A stretch of DNA of 30,677 bases from JBBECF01 sp040881945 (GTDB lineage Bacteria > Pseudomonadota > Alphaproteobacteria > Dongiales > Dongiaceae): positions 1 to 30,677 of the forward strand of contig JBBECF010000083.1 of assembly GCA_040881945.1 (NCBI GenBank), in the 5' to 3' direction. The notes below the pieces were generated by a model, which saw nothing but the letters and a program-made list of their open reading frames with translations, was not told where the DNA came from and made no database searches. The translations under genes and the position numbers were made by a program. Positions within the stretch are counted from its first letter, which is position 1. Each line of letters starts with the position of its first letter. Below are positions 8,321 through 17,688 of this stretch, piece by piece.

Positions 8321-9136
8321 TCAGAAGATTCGGCTAAGCCAGGAGTCCTTGTCTTCCGCCGGCTCCAGCTTGGCGCCGGTGAGCAGCGTATAGCTGTCCT
8401 GATACCAATCGCTGCCCGGGTAGTTGTAGCCGAGCACCGCCGCCGCCGCCTGCGCCTCGTTGGTCACGCCGAGGGCGAGATAGCATTCGGTCAGCCGATG
8501 CAGCGCCTCGGGCGCGTGGGTCGTCGTCTGGTACAGCTCGACGACGCGGCGGAACCGGTTGATCGCCGCCAGGTAATAGCCGCGCTCCAGGTAATAGCGG
8601 CCGACCTCCATCTCCTTGCCAGCCAGGTGGTCGCGGGTCAGGTCCACCTTCAGGGCGGCGTCGCGGGCATAGTCGGAGTTGGGGAAGCGCGTCACCACCT
8701 CGCTCAACGTCTGCAGCGCCCGTTCGGTCATCTTCTGGTCGCGGCCGACGTCGGTGATCTGCTCGTAATAGCTGAGGCCCTTCAGATAGTACGCGTAGGC
8801 GACGCTGGCGTGGCCCGGATGCAGCTCGATGAAACGATCGAGCGCGATGACCGCGTCGTCGTACTTGTTGTCCTGGTAAAAGGCGTAGGCCGACATGAGC
8901 TGCGCCTGCGTCGCCCAGGACGAATAGGGGTGCTGGCGCTCGACCTCGTCGAACATCTTCGCCGCCCTGGCGTAGCGCTCGTCCTGCATGGCCGCGAAGG
9001 CCTCGTTGTAGAGCTCTTCCGGCGGGCGCTCGACGTAAACATCGTCGTCGCCCGCGCAGGCCGCGAGCGCCAGCGGCGCCGCCAGCGCGGCGACGAAGCG
9101 AAGGGCGCCGGCGCGGCGCCGGATCGGGGGGTACAT
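8321..9136 (-). CDS. bamD: Outer membrane assembly lipoprotein BamD
   Basis: BamD is a lipoprotein of the BAM complex, which inserts beta-barrel proteins into the outer membrane. With the ATG at 9134-9136 it has 271 residues. The N-terminus is basic (RRR), followed by a hydrophobic stretch and the lipobox LAAC with Cys27; Ala28 at +2 is compatible with outer membrane sorting. TPR-like helices follow (NEAFAAMQDERYARAAKMFDE and similar). An in-frame GTG at 9152-9154 could start a 277-residue form, but the GGAGG Shine-Dalgarno (9148-9152) overlaps that codon and serves the ATG, so I prefer 9136. It has its own promoter (9196-9222) and heads the bamD-recN-ligA operon. Confidence 0.93.
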   Translation of the reverse strand: MYPPIRRRAGALRFVAALAAPLALAACAGDDDVYVERPPEELYNEAFAAMQDERYARAAKMFDEVERQHPYSSWATQAQLMSAYAFYQDNKYDDAVIALDRFIELHPGHASVAYAYYLKGLSYYEQITDVGRDQKMTERALQTLSEVVTRFPNSDYARDAALKVDLTRDHLAGKEMEVGRYYLERGYYLAAINRFRRVVELYQTTTHAPEALHRLTECYLALGVTNEAQAAAAVLGYNYPGSDWYQDSYTLLTGAKLEPAEDKDSWLSRIF

Positions 9137-9195
9137 CGTTGGTATTGCCTCCACAGCCAGGGCGGGCCAAGTCCGGGATCGGGTCTGGACCAGAG

Positions 9196-9222
9196 ACTAT
9201 AGCGCGCGGCGGCTTCGCTCAA
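9196..9222 (-). promoter_or_regulatory. Probable promoter of bamD-recN-ligA
   Basis: On the minus strand TTGAGCG (9222-9216), 12 bases, then GCTATAGT (9203-9196). This fits the Caulobacter-type spacing and most of the -10 pattern. It predicts a start near 9190 and a leader of about 55 bases before bamD. It lies just after the stem-loop that follows lpxC, so bamD is probably an independent transcription unit. Confidence 0.5.
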
Positions 9223-9239
9223 GCGTCGCCGGCCCGGCG

Positions 9240-9261
9240 CTCGGCCGCCGCTGCGGCCGAG
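9240..9261 (-). terminator. Stem-loop after lpxC
   Basis: A perfect 9-bp stem CTCGGCCGC / GCGGCCGAG with a 4-base loop, 3 bases beyond the lpxC stop codon. There is no U-tract, so it is not a textbook intrinsic terminator. Its position directly after the gene and before the bamD promoter supports a 3'-end role. Confidence 0.5.
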
Positions 9262-9263
9262 GA

Positions 9264-10214
9264 TCAGGCCGTGGCGGCGGCGCTGTCCGGCGGCGCGGCC
9301 GCCGCGTCGGCCGCGCTGAGCGCGCAACTGCGCCAGGCGCCTGCGTCGGCGAACAGGGCGCGCAGCAGCCGGTGGTTCATCCGGTGGCCCGACCCCTGTC
9401 CGTGAAAATGGCCGATCAGCGGACCGCCGGCGAGCGACAGGTCGCCGATCGCGTCGACCAGCTTGTGGCGGACGAACTCGTCCGTGTAGCGCAGCCCGCC
9501 CTCGTTCAGCACGCGCTCGCCGCCGATCACGACCACGTTGTCGAGCGAAGCGCCGCGCGCCAGCCCGGCGGCGCGCAGCTCGTCGACCTCGTGCAGGAAT
9601 CCGTAAGTGCGGGCGCGCGCCAGCGCCGCGGCGAAGACGCCCGCGCCGAGGCGGATTGTCAGGGATTGGCGCCCGATCGCCGGCGCGTCGTAGGCGATGG
9701 CGAAGTCGAGGACGAAGCCCGGCCCCGGCGTCAGGGCGGCGCGCCGCTGCCCGTCGCCCACGGCGACGGGCTTGAGGATGCGAATGGCCCGGCGCGGCGC
9801 GTCCAGCTCGACGATGCCGGCGCACTCGAAGAGAAAGACGAACGGCGAGGCGCTGCCGTCCATGGCCGGCACCTCGGGGCCGTTCAGCTCGACCGTCAGA
9901 TTGTCGATGCCGCAGCCGGCGAGCGCCGCCAACAGATGCTCGACCGTGGCCACGGTGACGCCCGATCCGTCGGTCAACGCCGTGCACATCGGCTTGTCGG
10001 CGATATTGCGCCACGACGCCCGGATGACGGCGTTGCCGCCGGCGATGTCGGTGCGGCGGAACACGACGCCGCTGTCCGCGGCCGCCGGGTGCAGGGTCAT
10101 GGCGACCGACGCGCCGCTGTGCAGGCCGGTGCCGGCGCAGTGGATCGAGCTCTTCAGGGTGCGCTGGCGGACGGGGTCGCTCGTGCCGTCTCCGCGTCCC
10201 GGCTCCGTCGTCAT
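9264..10214 (-). CDS. lpxC: UDP-3-O-acyl-N-acetylglucosamine deacetylase LpxC
   Basis: LpxC is the zinc deacetylase that commits UDP-acyl-GlcNAc to lipid A synthesis. The 316-residue protein shows the expected zinc ligands His93 (VEHLLAAL), His250 and Asp254 (FVRHKLVDAIGDL), with Glu92, Lys251 and His277 (GSGH) as catalytic residues. Relative to E. coli (His238, Asp242, His265), the C-terminal set is shifted by a constant 12. ATG 10214 has GGGAGG close upstream. It lies 185 bases after ftsZ, a gap holding a strong stem-loop, so it is probably transcribed separately or by read-through. Its own promoter is not clear. Confidence 0.97.
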   Translation of the reverse strand: MTTEPGRGDGTSDPVRQRTLKSSIHCAGTGLHSGASVAMTLHPAAADSGVVFRRTDIAGGNAVIRASWRNIADKPMCTALTDGSGVTVATVEHLLAALAGCGIDNLTVELNGPEVPAMDGSASPFVFLFECAGIVELDAPRRAIRILKPVAVGDGQRRAALTPGPGFVLDFAIAYDAPAIGRQSLTIRLGAGVFAAALARARTYGFLHEVDELRAAGLARGASLDNVVVIGGERVLNEGGLRYTDEFVRHKLVDAIGDLSLAGGPLIGHFHGQGSGHRMNHRLLRALFADAGAWRSCALSAADAAAAPPDSAAATA

Positions 10215-10258
10215 CGAGGCCTCCCTTTCGCCCGTCGCCCGCGGCGGTCCCGGGAACG

Positions 10259-10293
10259 GCCAGCCGACGCTGATCCCCCACGCGTCGGCTGGC
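10259..10293 (-). other. Strong 12-bp stem-loop in the ftsZ-lpxC gap
   Basis: A perfect 12-bp stem GCCAGCCGACGC / GCGTCGGCTGGC encloses an 11-base loop. On the minus-strand transcript it lies after ftsZ and ends 44 bases before the lpxC start. No U-tract follows. It could be the 3' end of the dcw transcript, a processing site, or a leader element controlling lpxC. Confidence 0.55.
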
Positions 10294-10399
10294 TCCCGCG
10301 CCGCACCGAAACGGGCGGCGGCGCTCGGTTCGAAGTTAGTTAACAGGCGGGTCGCAAGGCGCTCAACTCACTCTTTGTTACGCGATGTTGCGTGTCGGC

Positions 10400-12067
10400 T
10401 CAGTTCGCCTGCCGACGCAGGAAGGCCGGGATGTCCAACAGGTCCTCCTCGCCGGCGCTCAGCCGGTCGCGCGGGTCCAGCCCGGCCATGCGCGTCTGCG
10501 CCGGCGCGGGCGCCGTCGCCGGCTTCGGCGCCGGTTCGTCGACGGGCGGCGCGGCCATCCCCGAGTCCGCGCCGCGCTCCATCGCCGTGCCCGGCGTCGC
10601 CTCGCGCAGGTCCGTCGAGGTCTGGCGCGCCCAGGCGGCCGCCCCACCGGTGACCCGCGCGAACAGGTTCGGGGTGCGCCGCCGCGGCGCAGGCGCTGCC
10701 GCGTCGGCGTCGCCCCAGCTCGGCGCCGACCGCTCCGGACGTGGCATGGGCGCCCGCGCGGTAAACGGCGGCTGCGTCGCAACGCGCGGCGCGGCGGGCC
10801 GCGCCTCGGCGAAGCCCGGGGCGCGCCGCTCGACCGGCGCCGGCGCGGCGGGCTCCGGCGGCCTCGGCGCCGCCTCCGACGAAGCCGGGGCCGGCGCGGC
10901 CACCGCGGACCGCTCGTCCCGGTAGTCGCCGACCGCGCGCGCCAGCGGCACCGCTTCGCTCGCCGGCGCCGCGCCCCATTCGGCGCGGACCGGCGTTACC
11001 GCGGCCGCCGCCGCCGTCTCCGCCGTCACCGGCGCGCTCATCACCCGGCCGCCCTTGGCGACCAGGCTCAGGGTCGCCGGCCGCGGCGCGGCGACGGCCT
11101 CGGAGTCGATGCCCGTCGCCACCACCGAGATGCGGACCCGACCCTCCAGGCTCGGGTTGAAGGTCGAGCCGAAGATGATGTTGGCGTCGGGGTCGACCTC
11201 GTCGCGGATGCGGTTGGCCGCCTCGTCCACTTCGAACAGCGTCATGTCGAGCCCGCCGGTGATGTTGATCAGCACCCCGCGCGCGCCCTTCATCGACACG
11301 TCGTCGAGCAGCGGGTTGGAGATCGCCGCCTCGGCCGCGGCCACGGCGCGGTTCTCGCCCTCGGCCTCGCCGGTGCCCATCATCGCCTTGCCCATCTCGG
11401 TCATGACCGACCGGATGTCGGCGAAATCGAGATTGATCAGGCCGGGCATGACCATCAGGTCGGTGACGCCGCGCACGCCCGAATGCAGCACCTCGTCGGC
11501 CATGTTGAAGGCGTCGGCGAAGGTCGTCTTCTCGTTGGCCACGCGGAACAGGTTCTGGTTCGGAATGATGATCAGGGTATCGACGAACTGCTGCAGCTCC
11601 TGGATGCCGCTCTCGGCGATGCGCATGCGGTGCAAGCCCTCGAAGTGGAACGGCTTGGTGACGACGCCGACGGTGAGGACGCCGTGCTCGCGCGCCGCCC
11701 GCGCGATCACCGGCGCGCCGCCGGTGCCGGTGCCGCCGCCCATGCCGGCGGTGATGAACACCATGTTGGAGCCCTGAATCTGCTCGATGATCTCGTCCAG
11801 CGCCTCCTCGGTGGCCGCCCGCCCGATATCGGGGCGCGAGCCGGCGCCCAGCCCTTGCGTGATATTGACGCCGAGCTGGATGCGGCGCTCGCACAGCGAC
11901 TGCGACAGGGCCTGCGAATCGGTGTTGGTGACGACGAACTCGACACCCTCCAGATTCGACTTGATCATGTTGGTAACGGCGTTGCCGCCGGCCCCGCCGA
12001 CGCCGATCACGGTGATGCGCGGCTTGATCTCGAAGGGGGCGAGGGGGATCGACAGGTTCAGGGTCAT
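10400..12067 (-). CDS. ftsZ: Cell division GTPase FtsZ
   Basis: FtsZ polymerises into the Z-ring and recruits the divisome. The 555-residue protein has the nucleotide-binding GGAGGNAV loop (24-31), the tubulin signature GGGTGTG (110-116) and the T7 synergy loop NLDFADIR (212-219). After about residue 325 comes a long Ala/Pro/Arg-rich linker of roughly 215 residues. It ends in the conserved C-terminal peptide DLLDIPAFLRR, which binds FtsA and other partners. Long linkers are typical of Alphaproteobacteria, but this one is at the long end. AGGAG lies 6 bases before the ATG at 12067. The 34-base gap from ftsA holds two abutting GANTC sites. It is the last gene of the dcw run. Confidence 0.98.
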   Translation of the reverse strand: MTLNLSIPLAPFEIKPRITVIGVGGAGGNAVTNMIKSNLEGVEFVVTNTDSQALSQSLCERRIQLGVNITQGLGAGSRPDIGRAATEEALDEIIEQIQGSNMVFITAGMGGGTGTGGAPVIARAAREHGVLTVGVVTKPFHFEGLHRMRIAESGIQELQQFVDTLIIIPNQNLFRVANEKTTFADAFNMADEVLHSGVRGVTDLMVMPGLINLDFADIRSVMTEMGKAMMGTGEAEGENRAVAAAEAAISNPLLDDVSMKGARGVLINITGGLDMTLFEVDEAANRIRDEVDPDANIIFGSTFNPSLEGRVRISVVATGIDSEAVAAPRPATLSLVAKGGRVMSAPVTAETAAAAAVTPVRAEWGAAPASEAVPLARAVGDYRDERSAVAAPAPASSEAAPRPPEPAAPAPVERRAPGFAEARPAAPRVATQPPFTARAPMPRPERSAPSWGDADAAAPAPRRRTPNLFARVTGGAAAWARQTSTDLREATPGTAMERGADSGMAAPPVDEPAPKPATAPAPAQTRMAGLDPRDRLSAGEEDLLDIPAFLRRQAN

Positions 12068-12093
12068 GCCAGTCTCCTATTTCTCTTGTCTGC

Positions 12094-12103
12094 GAATCGA
12101 TTC
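12094..12103. promoter_or_regulatory. Paired GANTC sites between ftsA and ftsZ
   Basis: GAATCGATTC contains GAATC (12094-12098) and GATTC (12099-12103) back to back and is itself a palindrome. It lies 27 bases upstream of the ftsZ ATG and overlaps the ftsA stop. In Caulobacter, CcrM methylation of GANTC sites at ftsZ raises its transcription, so the same control is possible here. Confidence 0.4.
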
Positions 12104-13355
12104 AGAAGTTGTCACGGAACCAATGCCCGATCCGGCCGATCAGGCCGGTCGGCTCGTGTTTGGCGGGGCGGGCCGCCGCCGCGGCGTCATCCGTCTGCAA
12201 GGCGTAGGCGAGCAGCCCGGCGCAGGTGGCGAAGGCGGGCCCGCCGGTGGCCTCGGCCAGGCCGTCGATGCGGATCGGGCGGCCCATGCGCGTCTGCTTG
12301 TCGAGCACCAGCGCCGCCAGCTCGCGCACGCCGGCGAGCTGGCTCGCCCCGCCGGTCAGGACGACGCGGCGGCCGGCGACTTTGTCGAAGCCGCTGGCGT
12401 CGAGGCGGGCGCGCACCAGCTCGAAGGTCTCCTCGAGGCGCGGCTGGATGATCCCGACCAGGATCGACCTCGGCACCGCGCTGGCGTGGCCGGCGTCGTC
12501 CTCGCCGACCTGGGGCACGCTGATCGTCTCGCGCTCGTCGGCGGGCGCGGCGATGCAGTTGCCATAGAGCGTCTTCATCCGTTCGGCGTGCGCCAGCGGC
12601 GTCGACAGTCCGCGCGCGATGTCGCTGGTGACGTGGGCGCCGCCGATCGGGAGGCTGTCGGTGTAGACGACGTTGCCGTCGAAGAAGACCGCCAGCGACG
12701 TGGTGCCGCCGCCCATGTCGATCACCGTGACGCCAAGGTCCATTTCGTCCTCGACCAGGGCGGCCAGGCCCGCGGCGTAGGGCGACACGACCAAGGCGCG
12801 CACCCCGAGGTGGCAGCGCGCGACGCAGGTGGTCAGGTTGCGCACGGCGCCCGCGGCCGCCGTGACGACGTGCATATCGACGCCCAGTCGCTCGCCGAAC
12901 ATGCCGCGCGGGTCGCGGATGCCGCGGCTGCCGTCGATGGTGTAGGCGACCGGGATCGAATGGATGAGCCGGCGCTCGGCCGACCCGTTGTAGTGCCGGC
13001 CCTGTTCGAGCACGCGGCCGAGATCGCCGTCGCCGACCTCGTGCCCGGCGATCGCCACCTCGATGCCGACCGTCTGCGAGGCGGGGTACCCGCCGGACAG
13101 GTTGACGACGACCGTCTCGACGGTCTCGCCGGCCATCTGCTCGGCGGCGTGGACGACGGTCAGGATCGCCGATTCGGCGGCATCCATGTCGACGATGGCG
13201 CCGGCGCGCAGGCCGCGCGACAGCTGGTGGCCGATGCCGATGACGTGCGGCCGCCCGGCCTCGTCGGCGCGGGCGATGAAGCAGCACAACTTGGTCGTGC
13301 CGACATCGAGGCCGGCAATGAGACCGTGCCGCGGCGTGAGCCGGGTTCGCCTCAT
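12102..13355 (-). CDS. ftsA: Cell division protein FtsA
   Basis: FtsA is an actin-like ATPase that tethers FtsZ to the membrane. The 417-residue protein starts at ATG 13353-13355. It contains the phosphate-1 motif GLDVGTTK near residue 14, the phosphate-2 motif VIDMGGGTTSLAVF, the adenosine motif VLTGGASQLAG, and the C-terminal amphipathic membrane-targeting helix (GLIGRIGHWFRDNF). No good Shine-Dalgarno is seen. It lies 56 bases after ftsQ and 34 before ftsZ, the standard order. Confidence 0.96.
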   Translation of the reverse strand: MRRTRLTPRHGLIAGLDVGTTKLCCFIARADEAGRPHVIGIGHQLSRGLRAGAIVDMDAAESAILTVVHAAEQMAGETVETVVVNLSGGYPASQTVGIEVAIAGHEVGDGDLGRVLEQGRHYNGSAERRLIHSIPVAYTIDGSRGIRDPRGMFGERLGVDMHVVTAAAGAVRNLTTCVARCHLGVRALVVSPYAAGLAALVEDEMDLGVTVIDMGGGTTSLAVFFDGNVVYTDSLPIGGAHVTSDIARGLSTPLAHAERMKTLYGNCIAAPADERETISVPQVGEDDAGHASAVPRSILVGIIQPRLEETFELVRARLDASGFDKVAGRRVVLTGGASQLAGVRELAALVLDKQTRMGRPIRIDGLAEATGGPAFATCAGLLAYALQTDDAAAAARPAKHEPTGLIGRIGHWFRDNF

Positions 13356-13411
13356 CGCCGCACCGCGGCCGTGTCGCTTGCGGGGTCTTGCTGCATCTTC
13401 GGTGCCGTGCC

Positions 13412-14275
13412 TCAGGTGTTGTTTCCGGGATTGCGCCGCCGCGCCGCCGCGTCCGGCGTCAACCGCACCACCAGCCGGTCCGGCAGCCGCAGGTCGACGG
13501 CGGTCAGGTCGCGTTCGAGCAGTCGGTGTTCGCGCTCCAGGCCGGCTAGCCTGGACCATGCCGCGGCGGCGCCCTCCTCCGGCAGCCGCACCTCGACGCC
13601 GTTGTCCAGGCGCAGGTTCCAGCGCCGCCCGGCGACGCGTGCGGCGGCGACCACGCGCCGGCTCAGATCGGGCTCGCGCGCCAGCATGTCGACGAGCTCG
13701 GCCGCGGCCGGCGGCGCGTCGTCGCCGACGACCAACAACAGGCCGGCGAAGCGCCCGAGGTCCGGCGCGGCGACGACGGCGCCGTCGCGCGCGATCAGCA
13801 TCGGCCGTCCGGCGCGCTGCCACAGCGCCAGGGCCACGTGCTCTTCGATTTCGACATAGAGAACGTCCGGCAGGCGGCGCTCGACCACGGCCGACTTCAC
13901 CCAGGGCAGCGCGTCGACGCGCCGGCGGATGGCGTCCGGATCGAGCGCCAGCAGCGGCACGCCCGTGCGCAGGCGCAGCGCCGCCGCGAGCGTCTCCGCC
14001 GAGGTCTCGACGCGTCCGGATACCAGGACCTCGCGCAGCCTGAAGCCGGCGTCGGCCGTCGCCTCGACGGCGGCGGCGGCGGCCGCCGCGGCGCCGCGCT
14101 CGATCCAGCCGCCGTGCCACAGCCAGGCGGCGCCGCCGCCGACGGCGGCCAACGCGCCCAGGGCGCCGCCCCAGCGCGGCAGCGTCGTCCGCCAGCGCGC
14201 CCGCGGTCGCCGCCGTGCCGGTGCGTTGCCGCGCCGCGCGGCGCCGGGGTCGGGCCGGGCGCTCACTCGTCGCAT
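13412..14275 (-). CDS. ftsQ: Cell division protein FtsQ
   Basis: FtsQ is a bitopic inner membrane protein that links FtsA/FtsZ to the periplasmic FtsB/FtsL complex. The 287-residue product has an Arg-rich cytoplasmic N-terminus (1-34), a transmembrane segment at about 35-54, a POTRA domain from about 79 (FRLREVLVSGR) and the FtsQ beta domain (LPWVKSAVVERRLPDVLYVEI). ATG 14275 overlaps ddl by 13 bases and has GGAG 8 bases upstream. An alternative GTG at 14266 would give a GTGA overlap with ddl but is poorly spaced from the GGAG. Confidence 0.94.
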   Translation of the reverse strand: MRRVSARPDPGAARRGNAPARRRPRARWRTTLPRWGGALGALAAVGGGAAWLWHGGWIERGAAAAAAAAVEATADAGFRLREVLVSGRVETSAETLAAALRLRTGVPLLALDPDAIRRRVDALPWVKSAVVERRLPDVLYVEIEEHVALALWQRAGRPMLIARDGAVVAAPDLGRFAGLLLVVGDDAPPAAAELVDMLAREPDLSRRVVAAARVAGRRWNLRLDNGVEVRLPEEGAAAAWSRLAGLEREHRLLERDLTAVDLRLPDRLVVRLTPDAAARRRNPGNNT

Positions 14276-15174
14276 TGCGCGTTCTCCACGATCCAGGTCA
14301 CGAGCTCGGTGAAGGTCATGCCGACATGCGCCGCCTGTTCCGGCACCAGCGAAATCGGCGTCATGCCCGGCTGGGTGTTGACCTCGAGCAGGTACAGCCG
14401 GCCCGGCTCGCCGGCGGTGTCGTCGTAACGCAGGTCGGCGCGGCTGACCCCGCGACAGCCGAGCGTCTGGTGCGCCAGCAGGGCCAGACGCATCGCCTCG
14501 TAGGAGACCGCCGCCGGCAGCGGCGCCGGAATCAGGTGCGTTGCCTTGCCGGCGGTGTATTTGGCCTGGTAGTCGTAGAAGTCGGCCTCGGGTCTGAGCT
14601 CGGTCACCGCCAGCGGCCGGTCGCCCATGACGCCGACGGTCAGTTCGCGACCGGGGATGTAACGTTCGACCAGGACTTGGTTGCCGCCCGGCCAGTCGGT
14701 GTCGGCCGGCAGGTTGTCGCCCGCGCGGACGATGCGGACGCCGACGCTCGATCCCTCGTTGATCGGCTTGACCACATAGGGCCGGGCCATGATGTCGCCG
14801 GCGCGAAGCGCGGCGCGGTCGGCCACGCTGCCCTCGGGGCAGGGAATGCCGACGGCCGCGAACAGTCGCTTGGCCATCGGCTTGTCCATCGCCAGGGCCG
14901 AGGCGAGCAGCCCCGAATGCGTGTAGGGAAGGCCCATAAGGTCGAGCACGCCCTGGACGCAGCCGTCCTCGCCGTAGCGCCCGTGCAGGGCGTTGAACAC
15001 GACGTCCGGGCGCGGCTGGAGGGCCGCCGCCAGCCGGACGACGTCGCGCTGGACGTCGACGGTGGTGACATGATAGCCGGCGGCGCGCAGGCCCTTGGCG
15101 ACCTCGGCGCCGCTGACCAGCGACACCTCGCGCTCGGCCGAGAACCCGCCCATCAGGACCGTGACCCGTTTCAT
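14263..15174 (-). CDS. ddl: D-alanine--D-alanine ligase
   Basis: Ddl joins two D-alanines with ATP for the pentapeptide end. The 303-residue ATP-grasp protein begins VTVLMGGFSAEREVSL, the family's N-terminal signature. It contains HGRYGEDG, PYVVKPINEGSSVGV for ATP binding and the metal-binding EVNTQPGMT. Its ATG overlaps the murB stop (ATGA at 15171-15174), and its 3' end overlaps ftsQ by 13 bases. The DdlA/DdlB distinction is not assigned; the position matches ddlB. Confidence 0.96.
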   Translation of the reverse strand: MKRVTVLMGGFSAEREVSLVSGAEVAKGLRAAGYHVTTVDVQRDVVRLAAALQPRPDVVFNALHGRYGEDGCVQGVLDLMGLPYTHSGLLASALAMDKPMAKRLFAAVGIPCPEGSVADRAALRAGDIMARPYVVKPINEGSSVGVRIVRAGDNLPADTDWPGGNQVLVERYIPGRELTVGVMGDRPLAVTELRPEADFYDYQAKYTAGKATHLIPAPLPAAVSYEAMRLALLAHQTLGCRGVSRADLRYDDTAGEPGRLYLLEVNTQPGMTPISLVPEQAAHVGMTFTELVTWIVENAQCDE

Positions 15175-16138
15175 GGCGTCGCCGCGGCCGCCGGCGCCGG
15201 CACGCCGACCCGACGGATCTCCCACTCGAGCGCGACGCCGCTCGTCTCGAGCACGCGCCGGCGCACTTCTTCGCCCAGCGCCTCGATCTCGCCGGCCGTC
15301 GCCGTGCCGGTGTTGATCAGGAAGTTGCAGTGCTTCTCCGAAACCATGGCGCCGCCGCGGCGCAGGCCGCGGCAGCCGGCGGCGTCGATCAGCTCCCACG
15401 CCTTGCGGCCGGCGGCCTGCGGCCCGCCGGGATTGGCGAAGGTGCTGCCGCCGGTGCGGGTGCGGATCGGCTGGCTGGTCTCGCGCGCCTGCTGGATGTC
15501 GTGCATGCGCCGGGCGATCTCGGCGGCGGCGTCCCGTTGCCCCTCGAACTCGGCGGCGACGAAGATCCAGTCGTCGGGCACGGCCGACCGGCGATAACCG
15601 AAGCCGAGTTCGGCCGGCCCCAATCGCCGCAGCCGGCCGGCGGCGTCCACCGCCTCGGCGGCGCGCACGACGTCGGCCATCTCGCGGCCGTAGGCGCCTG
15701 CGTTCATGCGCAAGGCCCCGCCGACGGTCCCGGGCACGCCGCACAGGAACTCGAGACCGCCGAGGCCGGCCGCCGCCGCCACATGCGCGACGTTGACGTC
15801 GAGCGCCGCGGCGCCGGCCGACAGCGTCGTCTCGGCGACGGCGATCCCGGCAAAGCCGCGGCCCAGCCGCACCACCACCCCCGGCACGCCGCCGTCGCGC
15901 ACCAGCAGGTTCGAGGCGACGCCGATCGCCGTCACCGGCACGTCGGCCGGCTTCGCCGCCAGGAAGGCGATCAGGTCGTCGCGGTCGGCCGGCCGGAACA
16001 TGACTTCGGCGGCGCCGCCGACGCGGAACCAGGTGATGCCGGCGAGCGGCGCGTCCTCGCTCAGGCGGCCGCGCACCGCGGGCAACCGCTCGATCAGCCG
16101 TTGTGCGCCTTGCCCTGAGCCTGTCGAAGGGGCCGCCA

Positions 16139-16142
<4 letters not shown>
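15171..16142 (-). CDS. murB: UDP-N-acetylenolpyruvoylglucosamine reductase MurB
   Basis: MurB is the FAD enzyme that reduces UDP-GlcNAc-enolpyruvate to UDP-MurNAc using NADPH. From ATG 16142 it has 323 residues; this start overlaps the murC stop as ATGA. Landmarks are TWFRVGG, the FAD segment IGVASNLLVRDGG, GVPGTVGGALRMNAGAYG, and GSTFANP followed by AWELIDAAG and a C-terminal SEKHCNFLIN, typical of short type II MurB. Residues about 5-13 (PSTGSGQGA) are encoded by a known type of dispersed palindromic repeat, a small in-frame N-terminal insertion. Upstream in-frame starts (to 16235) would lie deep in murC and are unlikely. Confidence 0.95.
16113..16131. repeat. REP-like palindrome in the murB N-terminus
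   Basis: The 19 bases CCCTGAGCCTGTCGAAGGG form a hairpin: CCCT/AGGG outer stem, tandem G-A mismatches, a closing G-C pair and a 5-base loop. From memory, this is one of the most widespread short dispersed repeats of GC-rich bacteria, recognisable by spurious peptides such as PFDRLRA, LSLSKG or STGSGQ in different frames. Here it is inside the coding sequence of murB, in frame, just after the start. Confidence 0.65.
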
Positions 16143-17562
<1,420 letters not shown>

Positions 17563-17572
<10 letters not shown>

Positions 17573-17601
17573 GCCGTGGCCTCCCGGCGGTCGGCGGCCG
17601 C
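17563..17601. repeat. 39-bp direct repeat, left copy (murC start)
   Basis: This matches 18423-18461 at 37 of 39 positions at a constant offset of 860 bases; mismatches are at 17566 and 17577, both T here and C there. It holds the murC start codon plus a second copy of the last codons and stop of murG. The match ends abruptly at 17601/18461, which marks an insertion boundary. Confidence 0.95.
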
Positions 17602-17635
17602 CCGGAAGGAACCGCCCGGGGAAACGCGCCGGCCC

Positions 17636-17668
17636 TTGGCGGCAATCCCGCGCGTGTGTATATTATAC
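17636..17668 (+). promoter_or_regulatory. hicAB promoter with palindromic operator
   Basis: TTGGCG (17636-17641), 17 bases, then TATATT (17659-17664). The -10 lies inside the perfect palindrome GTATA-T-TATAC (17658-17668), a likely binding site for the ribbon-helix-helix of HicB. The predicted start near 17671 is downstream of the in-frame GTG at 17656, so it supports the ATG at 17689 as the hicA start. Confidence 0.6.
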
Positions 17669-17688
17669 TTATCGATCCGCGAGGTCCG

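Noticed and set aside
17656..17688. GTG at 17656 as the hicA start
   Set aside because: The predicted transcript start (near 17671) lies downstream of it, and the extra residues do not fit the HicA family; ATG 17689 is preferred.
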